This document shows, piece by piece, positions 37,801 through 50,669 of a stretch of 64,000 bases of DNA (position 1 is the stretch's first letter; every line of letters begins with the position of its first letter). A model generated the notes under the pieces. The model was not told the DNA's origin. It worked only from the letters and a program-made list of their open reading frames with translations, and did not search any database. Source of the DNA: Rhea pennata (taxonomy: Eukaryota > Chordata > Aves > Rheiformes > Rheidae); NCBI RefSeq assembly GCF_028389875.1, contig NC_084667.1, positions 63,776,570 through 63,840,569 of the forward strand. The letters run 5' to 3'. The position numbers and the translations under genes were made by a program.

Positions 37801-39283
37801 TTGGAGCGAGGGCAGCCGAAGCCAGGAGGTGCTTTGCCACTGTCTTCATCAGGAGCCAGGTCAGAACCAATGAGGTGTTTTTTAGTAAATAAATACTACG
37901 GTTGCAAAGAACATGACAGCAGCCTCACTGAGAGAGGTTGGAAAGCCTGCAGACACTGAGGCTCTTCTGGGAGCAGCGAGCAGCTTAGGGGTTGCAAGGC
38001 CCAAAGTGGAAGATCTATTTACTCGTGTGAGTAAGAGCTAACAGCAGTAGGAAAGACTGCAAGTGTAAACTCTCAAGGGACGAAGTGCTAACAAGTCTGA
38101 CACCAAAGTGGCTCCACAGTTATTTACACAGCTGAGGATATGGCTTGTAACATAACACATTCAGCCACGCAAGCTTCACGTGCATGTGCAGGTCCATGTC
38201 CTAAATACCAGCAATTTAAGTGCATATAACCCCTCCCATCGGAGATGGAAGGCTTACTTGCTTGTAAAAATCATGTTAAAGTCCTTGGAAAATACACTGT
38301 ATTTTTCCACCACCATTCAATTGTACAGTAAAACATATATGGGGATAATATATCTTGGGTGAGGTATCCTGACTCCGGCAAATGGCCTCTCCACCCCTTG
38401 TCCGTGTTTGATGGCATACTGAAGGGTCAGAGTGGCAGGGAGACGTTTGAAAAGCTCTTCTGATAGGAGAGAACCAACTCCTGCAGGAGAGAGTGGGAGG
38501 CAGCAGAAAAGCCATTTCCAGGGGCAAGATCTGGTGCCAAGGATTACAGGAAAGAGACCTTATTGAGGCAAACCACCAAATATAGCAGGTGATAAGTAAG
38601 ACAACTCTGAAAACTCACCGGAGTCCAAGTGAAAGTGGGGCTTTCTTGCTCGCACCACCCATCCAAGGCTGAGAAGATTCAGAAAGCACTTAAAATTAAT
38701 ATTGCTATGAATCCCCTATGAGCGTCAAAGAGGTCCAGCTGAGGGTCCTCGCGTGCCTCGTGGCCATATTTCATGCAGTGCTCCACAGTGAGGATTCTCT
38801 GTGGCTTCACTACTTGCATCCAGCCTGACCGTGCTCTCAGATGAGGAGTTGCACGGTTGCCTCCCAGCTCACCACAGCTTTCAGCCCAGTCTAGCCATTT
38901 GCTCAAACCTGCCTGCTGCCAGGGACTGGGGAGGGAAATCCAAAGGATTCACATGCCATCCCTGTATGTTATGCTGCACCATGTGAGCTCAGAGCCTGGC
39001 TCTTCCTGTCAAGCTTTAAAGTTTCAATGCACCAAGGTATCAAATCTGCATTAATGAGGACTAAGGATCAGATAGAGAACGAATAATACTGCTGGAGCTC
39101 AGACTTTCTCTCCCTGAAGGCAGCTTTATTCATTTGTTAAATGCACATTTGGAGGGTGCTCATTCCATTCGCTGCCTTGCTTTTCCACCAGGTTGCACAT
39201 CTGCCCTTATCTTAACTGTTCAGAGCCCTGTAGGCTGCTCTGCCTAGACAGGACACGTGTCTTTGCTATTCACAGTGTTTTAC

Positions 39284-39285
<2 letters not shown>

Positions 39286-39326
<41 letters not shown>
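39286..39326. repeat. (TG)n microsatellite followed by T12
   Basis: About 20 uninterrupted TG units followed by a single A and 12 T residues. This is a typical polymorphic dinucleotide microsatellite. Confidence 0.95.
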
Positions 39327-39328
<2 letters not shown>

Positions 39329-41279
39329 TTTTTTTTTTTGATGCATTGAGTTGTCTCTCTGGGTGCAGTATTTCCAGAAGATGCCTCTTGCCATGGACAC
39401 ACATGCTACAAATCCTTCACAAGGGAAACCATTTCCTTATCAATATCAGTTGAAAGATTTCGTTCAAGTACTTTACAGTACAGAGAAGAGTGGCAGGCTC
39501 TAAGATTCCCTCACATAACAGACTTGCCATGTAATGATTCTGGAAGAAATTTTTCCAAAGCGGAAATGACAAGTAGAAATGATTAACACCATTTTCCTTC
39601 CTTCAGTTGCAGGCTATTTTCAGATATCATTGACAATGTCTTTCCTACTTCTGGTCTTTAAAATCCCCTTATTTGCTAGTAAGTATGCAAGTAGTTCCTC
39701 CTTTATCACCATTAGCAAGTGTTCAGGCCCTGGCTAGCAGCTGCTTTTTTGTGTGCGTGAAAATGGCAGAGCGTTTGCACCATCATTTTTCACCGAAGAA
39801 CGTCCTGAGCAGAAGCACCAGCTCTGTGCAGCTCCACGGAGGCTGCCGGGGCTCCAGGCTCCAGCGCAGCGAGCTCTTCCCAGAAGACGCTCCAGCGGTG
39901 ACTTCCACGTTCGCTCCCAGCACTAAAACAGTGCAGTTACGTAGCATGCGGATCTCCACGATCTCCAGCAGATCTCCATCTGTGAATGCTGGTGTGCAAA
40001 ACCTCGGGCTTTTGTACCTGTTTCATTCATTTTACAGGTACATTAACGCTGCGGTTGTGCCGGACCCGCCTTCTTCGCCCCTCCGGGGAAGCCAGGCACA
40101 CACGAGACATCTTCTGCCAGCAGGTACCTGCTGCTCTTTGTCGCGGGGCTCCAAGGCCTCACCAGGAGGTAGCTGCTCTGCTCAGCCTTGCCGTGCTCCT
40201 TTCCTCAGCGGTGACTTTTTTCCTGCCAAAAGGAACTGGAGCCCTCTTGTGTTGAGTTTTTGCAAAAATCCCTTTAGAAATCAAGCTGCATGGCAGGGAT
40301 CAAACCACTCCAGCTTCACCTGGCTGATGCTGATGACCACCATGAGCAGGAACCAGCCTGCTCCAGGTCGTCTCTGCGTTAGCAGTTAGCAGCCATACAT
40401 GCAATGATACTCTGAAAGACATTTCAGCCTCAAAAGCCACAGACTTAATTATAAAAATGACAACTAAATAATTCTTACCATAAAAGCCAGCCTACTCTGG
40501 CCGTAGCTGCAGGAAGTAGTGGAAGTTTTAATTACTGGAGTTTAATTAGCACGTTACAGTATAAGCCAGCTATGTACACATGTATCAGAAAGAAAGAGCG
40601 TGAAGAAGAGCAGAAGAGCAATGATGACCACAGGATTTGCAATTTCACTCGCATTTCAAAGCCCCATAGAATAAATAAATCCCCGCTCACATGTGTCACA
40701 CTGAGCCGGGCAAAATGACTGATTTCCACCTAGGGAAACTCAGGGTGGGTTTCTGTAACCTTAAGATATTTCGATATTTGGATATGGTGCAACAGTGCTT
40801 TAGCAGAGGTGGTATTTTAACTGCCGAAAATTCCCAAGATTACTTCAAGCTCATATAAATTTTGGGTTATTTGGTACTAATTTTATTTAGAAGCTATGCT
40901 TTTCTGCCATTTTTGGTGATGTCACCTTAACGATGAAAGCCGGTGTTGAAACTGCTTTAAATACAAGTACTAGCATTTCCTTTTGAGAAACTACAAGGTT
41001 TATTATGCAGACAAAGTTATTTCACTTTTTCAAAGTTGGATAAAACCCAGCATCATATCTGTTTTAATTTTTTTCTGCGTGGACAGAGATTTTTGTTGCA
41101 ATCTTCTGGTAAGTGTTGCTACAAAAACCCTAATCAAAGTAATTTAAAATTGTTTCTACTGCTTATTCAAGCCATCCTAAAAACCCTTGTTCTCTGTGCT
41201 ATTGAGTCCTGTAAATCAGCTCCAGAGAGTGATCCTAATTCTGTATTTTATCTTCTAGGGCCATTTAAGAGGTCGTTAT

Positions 41280-41820
41280 TATTGTTACTCCTGCAAATCG
41301 CAATGGTATTTTACAGCCACGCGAGACGACCAGGCCCTTGTCCTGCAGAGCTCCCGGTCTCGCTCGGAGAGACACGATCTACGGAGTAACAGCACACAGC
41401 ACGTGGCTCGCTGGAGACGCTCTCCTTGAGGAAGTCAGCCCAAAAAGATCCCGCAGAGGAAGCGGGTCCTAGGGAGCATTTTGAAGGTGGGGAGAAGAGA
41501 GGTGATGTTATCACCAGGAGCCCGCTCCTCTGGGCTGAGCCCCCTCTGCCGCCAGCCCGGCACTTGGAAAAACGAGACCCGAGACGGGAGGGTTTTTCCC
41601 CCGACAACGTGGGGTCATTGGCAAAAGAAGCGGACGCAAGCGTGCGTTTCGCTGCCGTCGCCTTTTCCTCTAAACCAGACCACAGGACCGCGATTCCTGC
41701 GTGAAAGAGAGAACCTAAACGTGGGCCGAGGTTCCCCCCAGCGACAGGAGCTTTCCAAGCACCCGGTCTGAAAGGCAACGCAGGCACACGTTTTGTTACG
41801 AACCGCTAAAACGTCCTCTG
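41280..41820. promoter_or_regulatory. CpG-rich block
   Basis: Around 40 CpG dinucleotides by eye over 540 bases. Overlapping open frames on both strands (for example the 158-codon minus frame at 41311-41787) are expected in stop-poor GC-rich DNA and look like nothing known. It is a candidate orphan CpG island. Confidence 0.4.
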
Positions 41821-43849
41821 AAAATTCAGGCCTTTTAAAGATATTTCTAGTTGTTTTCTTGGGGGGAAAAAAAGAAAAGAACCCAACCACTTTAAGTCGC
41901 TTAGAAAATACTGTCTGCATGTGGTTTGCAACGCAGATGTTTTCAGCATCGGTGGAGGTCACGTCTGATCTCCCTCCATTTTGCTCCCAGGTTCTCACCA
42001 AACGTCAAAGACCACGATCATAAGCTGACACAGAAGCATCTTCAGCCAGCGATGCATTTCCTCTGCTTGTGGTTAAATACAACCCCTGCCCACAAAATTA
42101 TATTGCACGTTTCACGTGGCAGTAACATATGGAGATAACACGTAGATATTTCAGCTTTTACTCCCTGGATTGCATAGCACATCCGAGATTGAGAAACACG
42201 GTGCAGTTGCTGACTTTCACAACGGCACAGCTGAAATGGAAATAATTGACGCCGATAGTACCTTTCACCGAGACAGGACTCCTAATACCTCCCGCAAACA
42301 GCCGCCGCGTGTCTGAGAGACACGGAGGTCTAGCGGAGCAGAGAAGGAAGAGCATGACAGAAAACATTACGGTAATGTACTGTAACGGGACTTGCTGATT
42401 TGAATAAAGTAGCATGTTAAACACTGCCCAGCCTCTTTACTGTGTGCCATGGCCCTATTTACAACTCTATATTTAAGATACTTGCACTTAATACAATTTC
42501 AGACAAGCCAACACATCTATGTTACAGTATTTTTCCATTTATTTTGTTTTTAAAAATTTAAAAAAGATACACAGGAACTTTGTCCTCTGGTGGAAACCTG
42601 ACAGCTATGAACAAGCTTTGCGGCAGCATTAGCATCATTTACCTCTTGGATGCATCTCTTGAAACGAAACATTTGTCCCGAGCCCAAGGTCAGCATGAAG
42701 TCACCTGTCACTTGCAGAAACACCACCAGTCCTGGGTAATAGCTAACACTTGTTTTTGTAGTCATTAGAGCAATAAACATGCTTGATTACCCATTCATAA
42801 TGAAAAAACAGCAAACATTAATAAATTTACCTCCTAATAGCTGTAGAGCACCACAACCCATGTTGTATGCATGGTGTTTTGTGCCTCATTCAGGCCCTGG
42901 CTGAGCACACGTGTTCCTCTTAACTAAGTGAAATATATACTGCAATAAAAATGTATGACTATGCCTGATTTCATTCTACTACTATTCCTTGACCTCAATA
43001 GCACTTTGCTCTTCACCCAGCTTATGCAAATTGCCCACTCCTCCTAGATCCATATTAAAACATGCATAGCTCCTTGGTCACTGCACATACTCCCCCAGAA
43101 AATCTCCTTTATGCCCTCCACCTGCTTAAACGCAGCTGGCCCCATCATCTGTAGAGCCACTCCCAGGAGAGGTGCCACCTGGACCTGCGAGGGTTCACAG
43201 CTAGCTGCCCCGGGCAACCTCCGGCAAGGGTGGAGATGGCTTTGAGAAGCACACGTGAAAAATCCCCTCGCAGCAAGCTGCCACGTCTGGGGAAGGGAAA
43301 AAAAAAAAGAGAGCCTGACTGTCAGATCGAGGGTATCCAGCGCGTTTCCCGCTGCGGAGTCGTGCAGGGGAGCTCTGGAGAAAGGAAAGAGCAAATCGTG
43401 GAGGGAAGGAATAAGGTGGGAATCATTCACCTGGGGCAAATTGACTTCATTCACACTCACGAGGGGTGTAAACGAAGCCCATGGAGCTCTTCCCGCTCAT
43501 CTCACGGGGCAGCCTGTCTTCGTGAAGAGACAGGTTAGCCCGCAGGGACCAAGTCCTGCTCTTTGAGGCGGGTTTCTGGAAGGTGCAACTCTGCCGCTGC
43601 AGCAGCGCCAAGCCTAGAGCAGCACGGAGGTGGAAAACAGACCACCGGTGGCTCCCGAGAAACCCCAAATCCTCTGCTCCTCCACACAAAGCGATAACCC
43701 AAGGGTTAAAGAGTAGTGCGGGGACGGAGCAGAGGAGGACGTGTAGCTCTGGGCCCAAGCGATGCATTTGGGTTTTAGTTTTAGCTAAATCCATTGTTTA
43801 AGTTGAAGCTTCAACCTGCGCTTTGCTTAACGTTCCCCAAGGTCACTTT

Positions 43850-44010
43850 CCTTAAAATCAGGGGAACTCGAAACGAAAATTTCCCACGGAAGTCCGAACG
43901 TTTAATGTCATTAATGGCAAAGCAAATCTTTTATGAACAGTTTAGCTAAATTTAGTTAACCAGACTTTACACATTAAACACAACTATTTTTCCTTTGACT
44001 TCATTTTCCC
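43850..44010. promoter_or_regulatory. Candidate conserved non-coding element
   Basis: A patch with TTTAATGTCATTAATGG, TAGCTAAATTTAGTTAACC and CATTAAACAC-type cores and several isolated CpGs. It lacks open frames and simple repeats. It is similar in texture to the other enhancer-like patches. Confidence 0.25.
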
Positions 44011-45469
44011 TGGTACTGCCTCAGTTTAGCCCTTCGGCAGCTCAAGAACGCGGCAGCCTGCAGAGTGCTCTACATATGTAACTTCTTCCCTATAGATCCA
44101 GAGATCTGCTGACATCCTCCTGCAGAGATGTGGCTTTCCCTTGTTGGAGGGGAAGCCTGTTGAGAAGAGGCCCTCCTATTACTTCTTCTCAGTCACCTAG
44201 CAGCAGCTCAGGGCCACACGGTTGTCCAGGTTGAAAATGGTGGTCTAGACGAGTGCTTCCCAGCGGCCGCTGAGGTTTTTGGTCTGTGTAACCATGTTAT
44301 GCAATGGGTTTTTTAGGACAGAAGTTGGTCGGTCCGCAAGAGTTTGATGGCTGAGGGTTGTCTCTCTGCCTCTAAATTGGAAACTCCTGGTTTAAGATGG
44401 TTACAGGAGATGGTGCCAAAACTTACAGACTATGATAACTCAAGAGGAGCGACGTGTGTGAGTTTGCTGCCCCCTTTGCTGAGGGCTGAATACCAGCCCG
44501 AGCACCCACCATCCACCACAGGCCACATGGTGCGAAGCTGAAGAAGAGGGCTCACGGCGTTGCATGCCTCGTGCAGCCGAGAGGTGGGGCAGGACCGCGC
44601 TGTGGCCAGGTCGTCCCCAGGCTGCTCATAGCCTTTCTGCTGCACAAGAAGCCTTCTGCCATGTTCATTGTGGAAAAACACGGCCAGCGTCGTCTGGCAC
44701 GGGGTGGGAGAAAGCTGGGAAGCAGGAGAGCGCTGCGGCACTGTGCTGCAATGTCATGAGCTGCTACTGCTCGTGGGCCTTGGAGATTACATGAGACTTG
44801 ACAGTGAGGTCAGGGAGATAATATGAAGGAGCTAAAGCAGCTGGAAACCTGGAGAGAAAATGACAAGTTCTTTTGCACTTTTTGAAGCTGAACCTTATTT
44901 ACTTCTGGGGACAGATGATCTGAAGAACAGATACAAGCTAGTGGATCGGTTGGAAATTCTAGGGAACTAAGACAGATTCCCTTAGAAACACATGGGCTAT
45001 TGAGTAACAGAGGAAAAAGAAGTAAGGGTAATTTTGTCTCTAAAATCAAGCCGGAAAATTCCTGATAAAATTACTCATTTTAGTCAAATAAATATGCAGA
45101 AAATAATTCTTTGGTATAAAAACAACCCAAATGTATTCATGCATGACTAGATCTGACTGTAATTATCCCAATGACATGATGTTTATCTTGTTTTTTGCCA
45201 GTGTATATGAGGAGGGGGTGAGTCAGATGTTACTTGTGAGATGGTTTTTCATCTTTCATAAACTTATCTTACCCCCCCCTTCTTGCCACAGGAACTGTCC
45301 TGAGGACACTGAATTCCTGGTTTATACTGCCCTGCGAGCAGTACGAGGGCAGGAGGCGCTTGGCGCAGGATAGGGTCAATGAAGAGAAAATTTGCCAAGT
45401 ATCCCAGGTTTAAGCGCGTCGTGTTAAAGTTCTGCAAATGCAGGAGTGCAAAACGGCCTACGAACTTCT

Positions 45470-45720
45470 GTGAATCGGCCCATGAGTCATGATTAATTTA
45501 ACAAGCCATTCTAAATACATCAGCTAAAATAATGGAAATATAAACAAAAGTTACATAATTCCTCCTTGCCTATGCTCGGGCCCTGTTTGTGATAGCCGAA
45601 ATATAAACTGAACTAGAGCGTATTAAAAGATTTCCAAGAAAAAGCCTTTGTTTAATGTTTGCTTTGCATCAGATATTCCACTTGCCTCCCAGATGCATAT
45701 ATTCTAAACCATGTTTCTGC
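45470..45720. promoter_or_regulatory. Candidate conserved non-coding element
   Basis: The patch contains TGAGTCA at 45483-45489, a perfect AP-1/MAF half palindrome, fused to a GATTAATTTA homeodomain motif. CAGCTAAAATAATGG and TTTGTTTAATGTTTGC (forkhead-like) follow downstream. There is no coding potential. This is an enhancer-like texture only. Confidence 0.27.
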
Positions 45721-47599
45721 TGTCCACAGAAAACCTCTCTATTTATACTTTCAAATCTGTGATCTTATACATACTAATAAATAGTAATGAAGTCCCAAAG
45801 TAAATATCAAAGTTACAGTTTCACTGCAGATCTTGCTGACGTTTATGAATATCTACAGCTTTCATGGTTCAGGACACTGGCAGAGCTTACAGGTTCTGAT
45901 AAACCTTATCATGTAATTGTATACGTGGTTTCTCTTTTAAAAAAGTATAATGCATGGTCTTCATGGACCATTTCTGTTAGGCACCAATGCATGTGTGTTA
46001 GCCAGGTTTGTGTGGGGTATATCTTAGCTGACCTGCTAAACCCACCATTTTTCATCTTAATTGACAGCAAGCAGTATACAGAGTCTAGACTTTCCCAAGC
46101 TATGGAAACGTCAGTGTTTTGTGATTACTGACTACTCTAATTATGTCATCCATTTGTATGTCTGTCCATTTATATGCTAAGAGATAATCCAAAACACTAA
46201 CAACCATTTCACTTCTTGTCCCTCTCTTTGTCTGCCAACAGGATTACACGACTTGGTTCCCCATGGTGGAAAGTTTAGCTCAGTGACCCAAGAAATCCCT
46301 TCCAGCTGAACGCTGTTTTGCTGCCCTGCTGCATAAGGTGAGAGCAAGGTATGCCAGAGCGCAGCCTGGAACCCAACCCGGCATGGCAGAAACCTGGCCC
46401 AGAGATTAGGGAAGACCAAGTAATAAGACCAAGCGGAGGAGCACCACCAGCAATTGGTTCGAGTCTGGCTTCTCCCCGAGAAGTTTAAGTGACAAAGAGC
46501 AAAGGACTTCGGGATGGAAATTCATTTCTTCCTTGACTTCAGTGCAGCAGTGTGACGATGATCTCTGAGCCAGCTGCCTGCTGATCAGTTCCCAGTTACG
46601 AAACACTGGCTAACCCTGTGCAAAAAGGAAGATGCCACAACGTTTGTGGCAACAGTCCCACATTTTTTCATTGTCCAGTCTCTAGCGATATGAGAACTGC
46701 GATTACTACTGCTACTGCTGATGGTGGGACCTTGAAGGGAACAGCTAAGGCAAGAGGGAGGGCCTGCTGATGGACATACCAGATCTCAGAAACAGACGGG
46801 ATTTTGCTTGTAGGCTCCAGGATGGCAGTGCAGAGCACATTGTGTAAAACCAGCTTTTTAAAAGAATTCATGAAGGACCTTTAGACTCTCTTCTCTCCAG
46901 ATTTCCAGAGATGTATTTATACTGGCTTGAAATAAATGTAACACAGAGGAAGGGAGAAAGGCTTGCTGCATATGCCACAATACAGATCATGTCAAGCGAA
47001 AAAGCCAGTGTTGGTGGCACATGAAAAATTAGCTCCCTGAAGCAAAGTAGGCAAAGACTTATTTATGCTGGCTGGAAAATCTGCGCTTGTGCTATACACT
47101 TGTTCTCCTACCTATAGCTCTTCCCAAGTGAGGCTAACAAGCCTGGCGATTGTGCGTATCAGATCTTTTTATTCGGTACAGTGATGCTTGTAGATCCTGG
47201 CTAATGTAAGCTGTGTGTGAGCTCCTTGGCCGCGAGTCCCAGGTTTAGATGTGTAACGCCATATCCAGTTATCCTCGTTCTAGTGAAGGGAGGGAGAGCA
47301 GGGTTCCCCAAAAAAGGTTGCAAGGTCACGTTCTGATCCGTATCTAGCAGTGTTAGGTTGCAAAATAGTGCAATGAAGCCTGCTTACATTTAACAGAAAA
47401 CTGGAAAAAAGTGTATTTGCCCTGCTGGCCCATCTCAGGGACCTGGGAGAGGTTGCAAAGGGGAAGATGAAAGAGCTCAGTTCTTGTGTCTACAGCAATA
47501 CGAGGAGCAGGCCCAGCAAAGATTTGAGACCGAGAGTAAAGCGACTGAACTGCTTTCAGCGTATACACTGAATCTGGTTGAAGTCCCCAGGAGGAGGTA

Positions 47600-47800
47600 A
47601 TAATTTCGCTGCCGCGCTCTCCACTTTGCCTTCTTCACGGCTGAAGCCCACCAACGGCGCACACACGTTGTGTGTGACCCCGCGGGGTGCTCGCTGGCAC
47701 CGCGGTTCGCCCAGATCCCGCTGGAGACCTAAGCACGGCGCAGAGGCAGACACAGTCCCTGCCACGATCGGTTCGAAGCCAGCAGAAAAGACACGTAGGG
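47600..47800. promoter_or_regulatory. Short CpG-rich block
   Basis: About 20 CpGs by eye in 200 bases. Frames on both strands stay open across it (47578-47874 plus and 47556-47858 minus), as expected when stops are rare, and neither resembles a known protein. Confidence 0.35.
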
Positions 47801-47899
47801 TAACAGGAGCAGGAGGGAAGGGCGAGGACAGGCCTAATGAGTGCTCCTGGATGTGCAATCTCCGTGCTCCATGAAGGAAAGAGCTAGTCGTATATTGCT

Positions 47900-48330
47900 A
47901 AAAATGTCCTTCAAGCATCTTCGTGTGAATTCACCAAATTAGCGCACTGCACGTTTTATGGGTTACAACATCTTGCTACTAACCAAATCATTTCTTGAGC
48001 TATTTTCTTGCTAAAGTCTATAACTACTGCCAGTTCAGATAAGCCCAAAGGTAACAAAATAACATCCTTTCCACTTTTTTTTTTTTTTTTTTTAATTTTG
48101 ATTCTCAGAGGAGGAGGTCCTTTAAAGGTCATATCTTGATAGGATTCCTTTCCCCCCTCTGCCCCGCTGTGTTAAAATAGATCAGGATTATTGACCTTGA
48201 CAACAGTGCCTGAAAGGTTTAGTGACAATCTATTCTGTATCAATGAGCACATAAAACTGCTTTTATGGGCTGGGGCGCTCTCAGTGCATTTGATAGCAGG
48301 CAGATCGGCTTTTTTTTTTTTTTTTTTTTT
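47900..48330. promoter_or_regulatory. AT-rich patch with nuclear-receptor-type motifs
   Basis: It contains a CCTTTAAAGG palindrome leading into AAAGGTCA at 48124-48131, and TGACCTTGA at 48192-48200, the reverse complement of TCAAGGTCA (an NR5A/ERR-type site). It lies between T19 (48075-48093) and T22 (48310-48331) tracts. Such 8-9-mers occur a few times by chance in 64 kb, so this is weak. Confidence 0.25.
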
Positions 48331-48360
48331 TGACAAGGCATAGAGTAAAAAGATTTAATG
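48310..48360 (-). repeat. T22 tract with upstream ATTAAA on the minus strand
   Basis: Twenty-two T residues at 48310-48331. Read on the minus strand, an ATTAAA hexamer, the commonest variant polyadenylation signal, sits about 22 bases before the A22 tract. That spacing fits a retroposed mRNA 3' end. No parent gene or target-site duplication was recognised. Confidence 0.35.
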
Positions 48361-49138
48361 TCTCCATCTCGATGTGAATTGGATCGTACCCTCCTGACAT
48401 GAGATCCCCAGCCCCAGGGAGAGCCGTGCTCAGTGCTGTGTCGCTGCATTAGTCGCTGGTAATGGCTACACAAAGAAACAGAGCATGACAAGAGCTAAAT
48501 AATATTGCGAGTGCGGAAGGGTCCGGGTTTCACCAGCCTCTCCGCTCTCCCAGACTTGTTAAACATGAAAAGCAATAAAATGCTTTTAAGGAAAATGCAA
48601 GGAAGGGATTTTTGTTTTTATTTAGAAACCCGTCCTTCCAAAGCGTGCCTGGTGGAGGCAGATCCGGCACGACGAATCAGGCAACCACGGGGTTCTGTCA
48701 AGGATCAGGCAAGACCTCTACGTTGCCTCCTTCCAGTGGCCTCAGTCTCGGGATGGTGGAGCAGCCACCGGCTACCGCGTGACTGCTCCGGTGCTGTTGG
48801 CTCCAGTCGCCAAGGGGCCGCTCCTCCGCCTGCGTAGCTGCTTGCACCCACTCTTGCACCGCTGCTGGCTCTTCTGCATTTGTATTTTTCTTTGCTTCCA
48901 ATTTTTTTTTTCCCTAGCGATGACCGCTCCAAAATGATCTGCAGAAATACAGTTTTAATGCTGTATTTGGTGAAACTCTGGCCCAAATGAAGTCAGTGCA
49001 AATGTGCCAGTGGTGTCAGTGGGGGCAGGATTTCACTTGTTTAGTCAGGAACAGGTTTTGCCAGAATCCTCACTCTTTCCCCTCGAGTTACAGTGATCAC
49101 TGGGGGAGAGGGGAAAGGGGGAGGAAGAACTATAATAG

Positions 49139-49178
49139 ACAAAAAGATAAATAAAATATCACAAAAAGATAAATAAAA
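49139..49178. repeat. Direct repeat, 18-base units at 22-base period
   Basis: Two identical 18-base copies of ACAAAAAGATAAATAAAA start at 49139 and 49161, separated by TATC. It is a small A-rich tandem duplication. Confidence 0.8.
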
Positions 49179-50057
49179 GGTACAATAACTACTCTTCTAC
49201 TGTTTTCAGTTAAAACCAGGAAAACAAGGCACTTGAGGAAAAGAAGATGGAATGGAAATTAAGATCTTTGTTTCAGAATTTACATTTCTCTGGTTATAAG
49301 GTTCTAAGGGTTATAAACAATCCTTGCTAATGGGCTGCGTTACCTCCCATCATTAGCATTATCTCCACAAGGCCTGTTCTAGCACGCTGTTCCTTTCAAG
49401 GTCAAAAACAAATCTCTGGGAAGAGCAGTAACACACAGCCTATTTCCCTGAGCCCAGGCATGGAGACCTGCTAACCAGCCCCTTTCGCCACGCCAACACT
49501 GCGAGGTGAAGCTCAGCGCTGTGCACTTGGCTCAGGGTGTTCTCCCCGATGTCACCGTGTCTAGAAGTGGCATGGAAGCATCACCACAACTCTCCACCAT
49601 CACAGCAGCTCTTTTGGAGAGGCAGGATTGCAAGTCAGGCCGCAACTGTCCAAGGGCCAACAGCTTCCCTATCAGCCCAGTGGCAACCAGTATAATTGAA
49701 AATAACATTTGGAGAGGAAAAGCTGTGGCTCACTGCAGGATGACCCCCAGGACTGGAGAAGCAAAGAGTGCAGGTACATCATTCTCCCTGTGTTGGTCAC
49801 AGTGAGGCTGTAGGTGGGACCCTGGTCAGCAGTGTGGCAGATCTGCAGCTTGGCAAAGGTCTGGGATCAGTCTGTGTGCAACCACAACATTACTGAGCAC
49901 CAGGCTTTATGCAGAGGGCCCTACAAATCCTATTCTCCTCTCCTTCTTGAAAGAAGGGTTTTTCTCCCAAGAATGGCTGTGTTTCCATATGTACTTCTTA
50001 TTTCACCCAAGTGAGCTTGTTTGATTCCTGCAGTGTCAGAAGACACAGAGAATTGCC

Positions 50058-50082
50058 AATAAATAAATAAATAAATAAAAAA
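50058..50082. repeat. (AAAT)n simple repeat
   Basis: About five AAAT units ending in an A-run. It is a plain tetranucleotide microsatellite. Confidence 0.9.
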
Positions 50083-50620
50083 GAGGAGCAGCTTTGAGCA
50101 TGGTAAGCTCTGCTGTATTCCACATCTCTGTGCATGTCAGGGACCACCACCATCGCTCACAACATTAGCTGGGGGCAGTATGGTTGCTACAGGTCTAAGA
50201 AATCCAACCCAGATGGCTGATAAAGCAAAATCACTGGTGTTCAGATTCCTGCTTTGGTCATTTAAAAGGGGGTTGCTTTGCAGATCAAAGCGGATTTGGG
50301 CAAAACGAAGACTCAGGTTATTTGAAATACAATCTTGGCTGGAATAAGCCGCCGTGGGGTTCCTTTCCTAAGACAGCCCCTACCTCCAGGTGTTGACCTG
50401 GGAATGAGAACAAAAAGGGGAGGAAGCAGAGGAGGAACAAAAAAAACCCAAAGTAAAGAACGAGGAAGAAAAGAGAAGAAGAGATTAATCGTTCCATCAC
50501 CAGTAGACTCCTGAGCAGAGCATTTGCTCTTCCTGCATGAAAAGTTCTTCCTTTTTACTATCCAAAACAATCACCTGGCACTTAGCCTGCCTTCGGCCCT
50601 ACTTTCCCCCGTTTCAAGCA

Positions 50621-50634
50621 TGTAATTAATTACA
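50621..50634. promoter_or_regulatory. Palindromic paired-homeodomain (P2) site
   Basis: TGTAATTAATTACA is a perfect 14-base palindrome whose core TAATTAATTA is a P2-type dimer site for paired-class homeodomains. A CAGGTG E-box follows directly. It lies about 50 bases before the largest CpG island of the window. Confidence 0.35.
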
Positions 50635-50669
50635 CCAGGTGCTTCGCTTCAGCCCATCTCCTAGGGCGT

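Larger units (their letters stand above)
31391..41270. other. Intergenic DNA without supported genes
   Basis: A patchwork of moderate-GC DNA. Simple repeats here include an (ACGC)n run near 31907-31934, the G19 tract and the (TG)n tract. A motif-rich patch lies at 34.62-34.88 kb. The longest open frame (39673-40389, plus, 238 codons) has low-complexity serine-rich content, no recognised domain and no splice support, and I treat it as chance. Confidence 0.5.
41821..47580. other. Intergenic DNA without supported genes
   Basis: Mixed sequence. AT-rich, motif-rich patches occur at about 43.85-44.01 kb and 45.47-45.80 kb. No exon, RNA gene or mobile element is recognisable. A CCACCGGTGG palindrome lies at 43642-43651. 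Confidence 0.5.
48361..50620. other. Intergenic DNA without supported genes
   Basis: Moderate GC sequence with an (AAAT)n run near 50058-50082 and the A-rich direct repeat at 49.14 kb. A TCAAGGTCA site lies at 49396-49404. No exon is recognisable. Confidence 0.5.

Noticed and set aside
39673-40389. 238-codon open frame on the plus strand
   Set aside because: Serine-rich, low-complexity, no domain, no splice sites or conserved start context. It is likely chance in moderately GC-rich DNA.
48192-49404. Several NR5A/ERR-type AAGGTCA sites as a cluster
   Set aside because: An 8-mer of this kind is expected about twice in 64 kb on two strands. The sites are over 1 kb apart, so clustering is not convincing.
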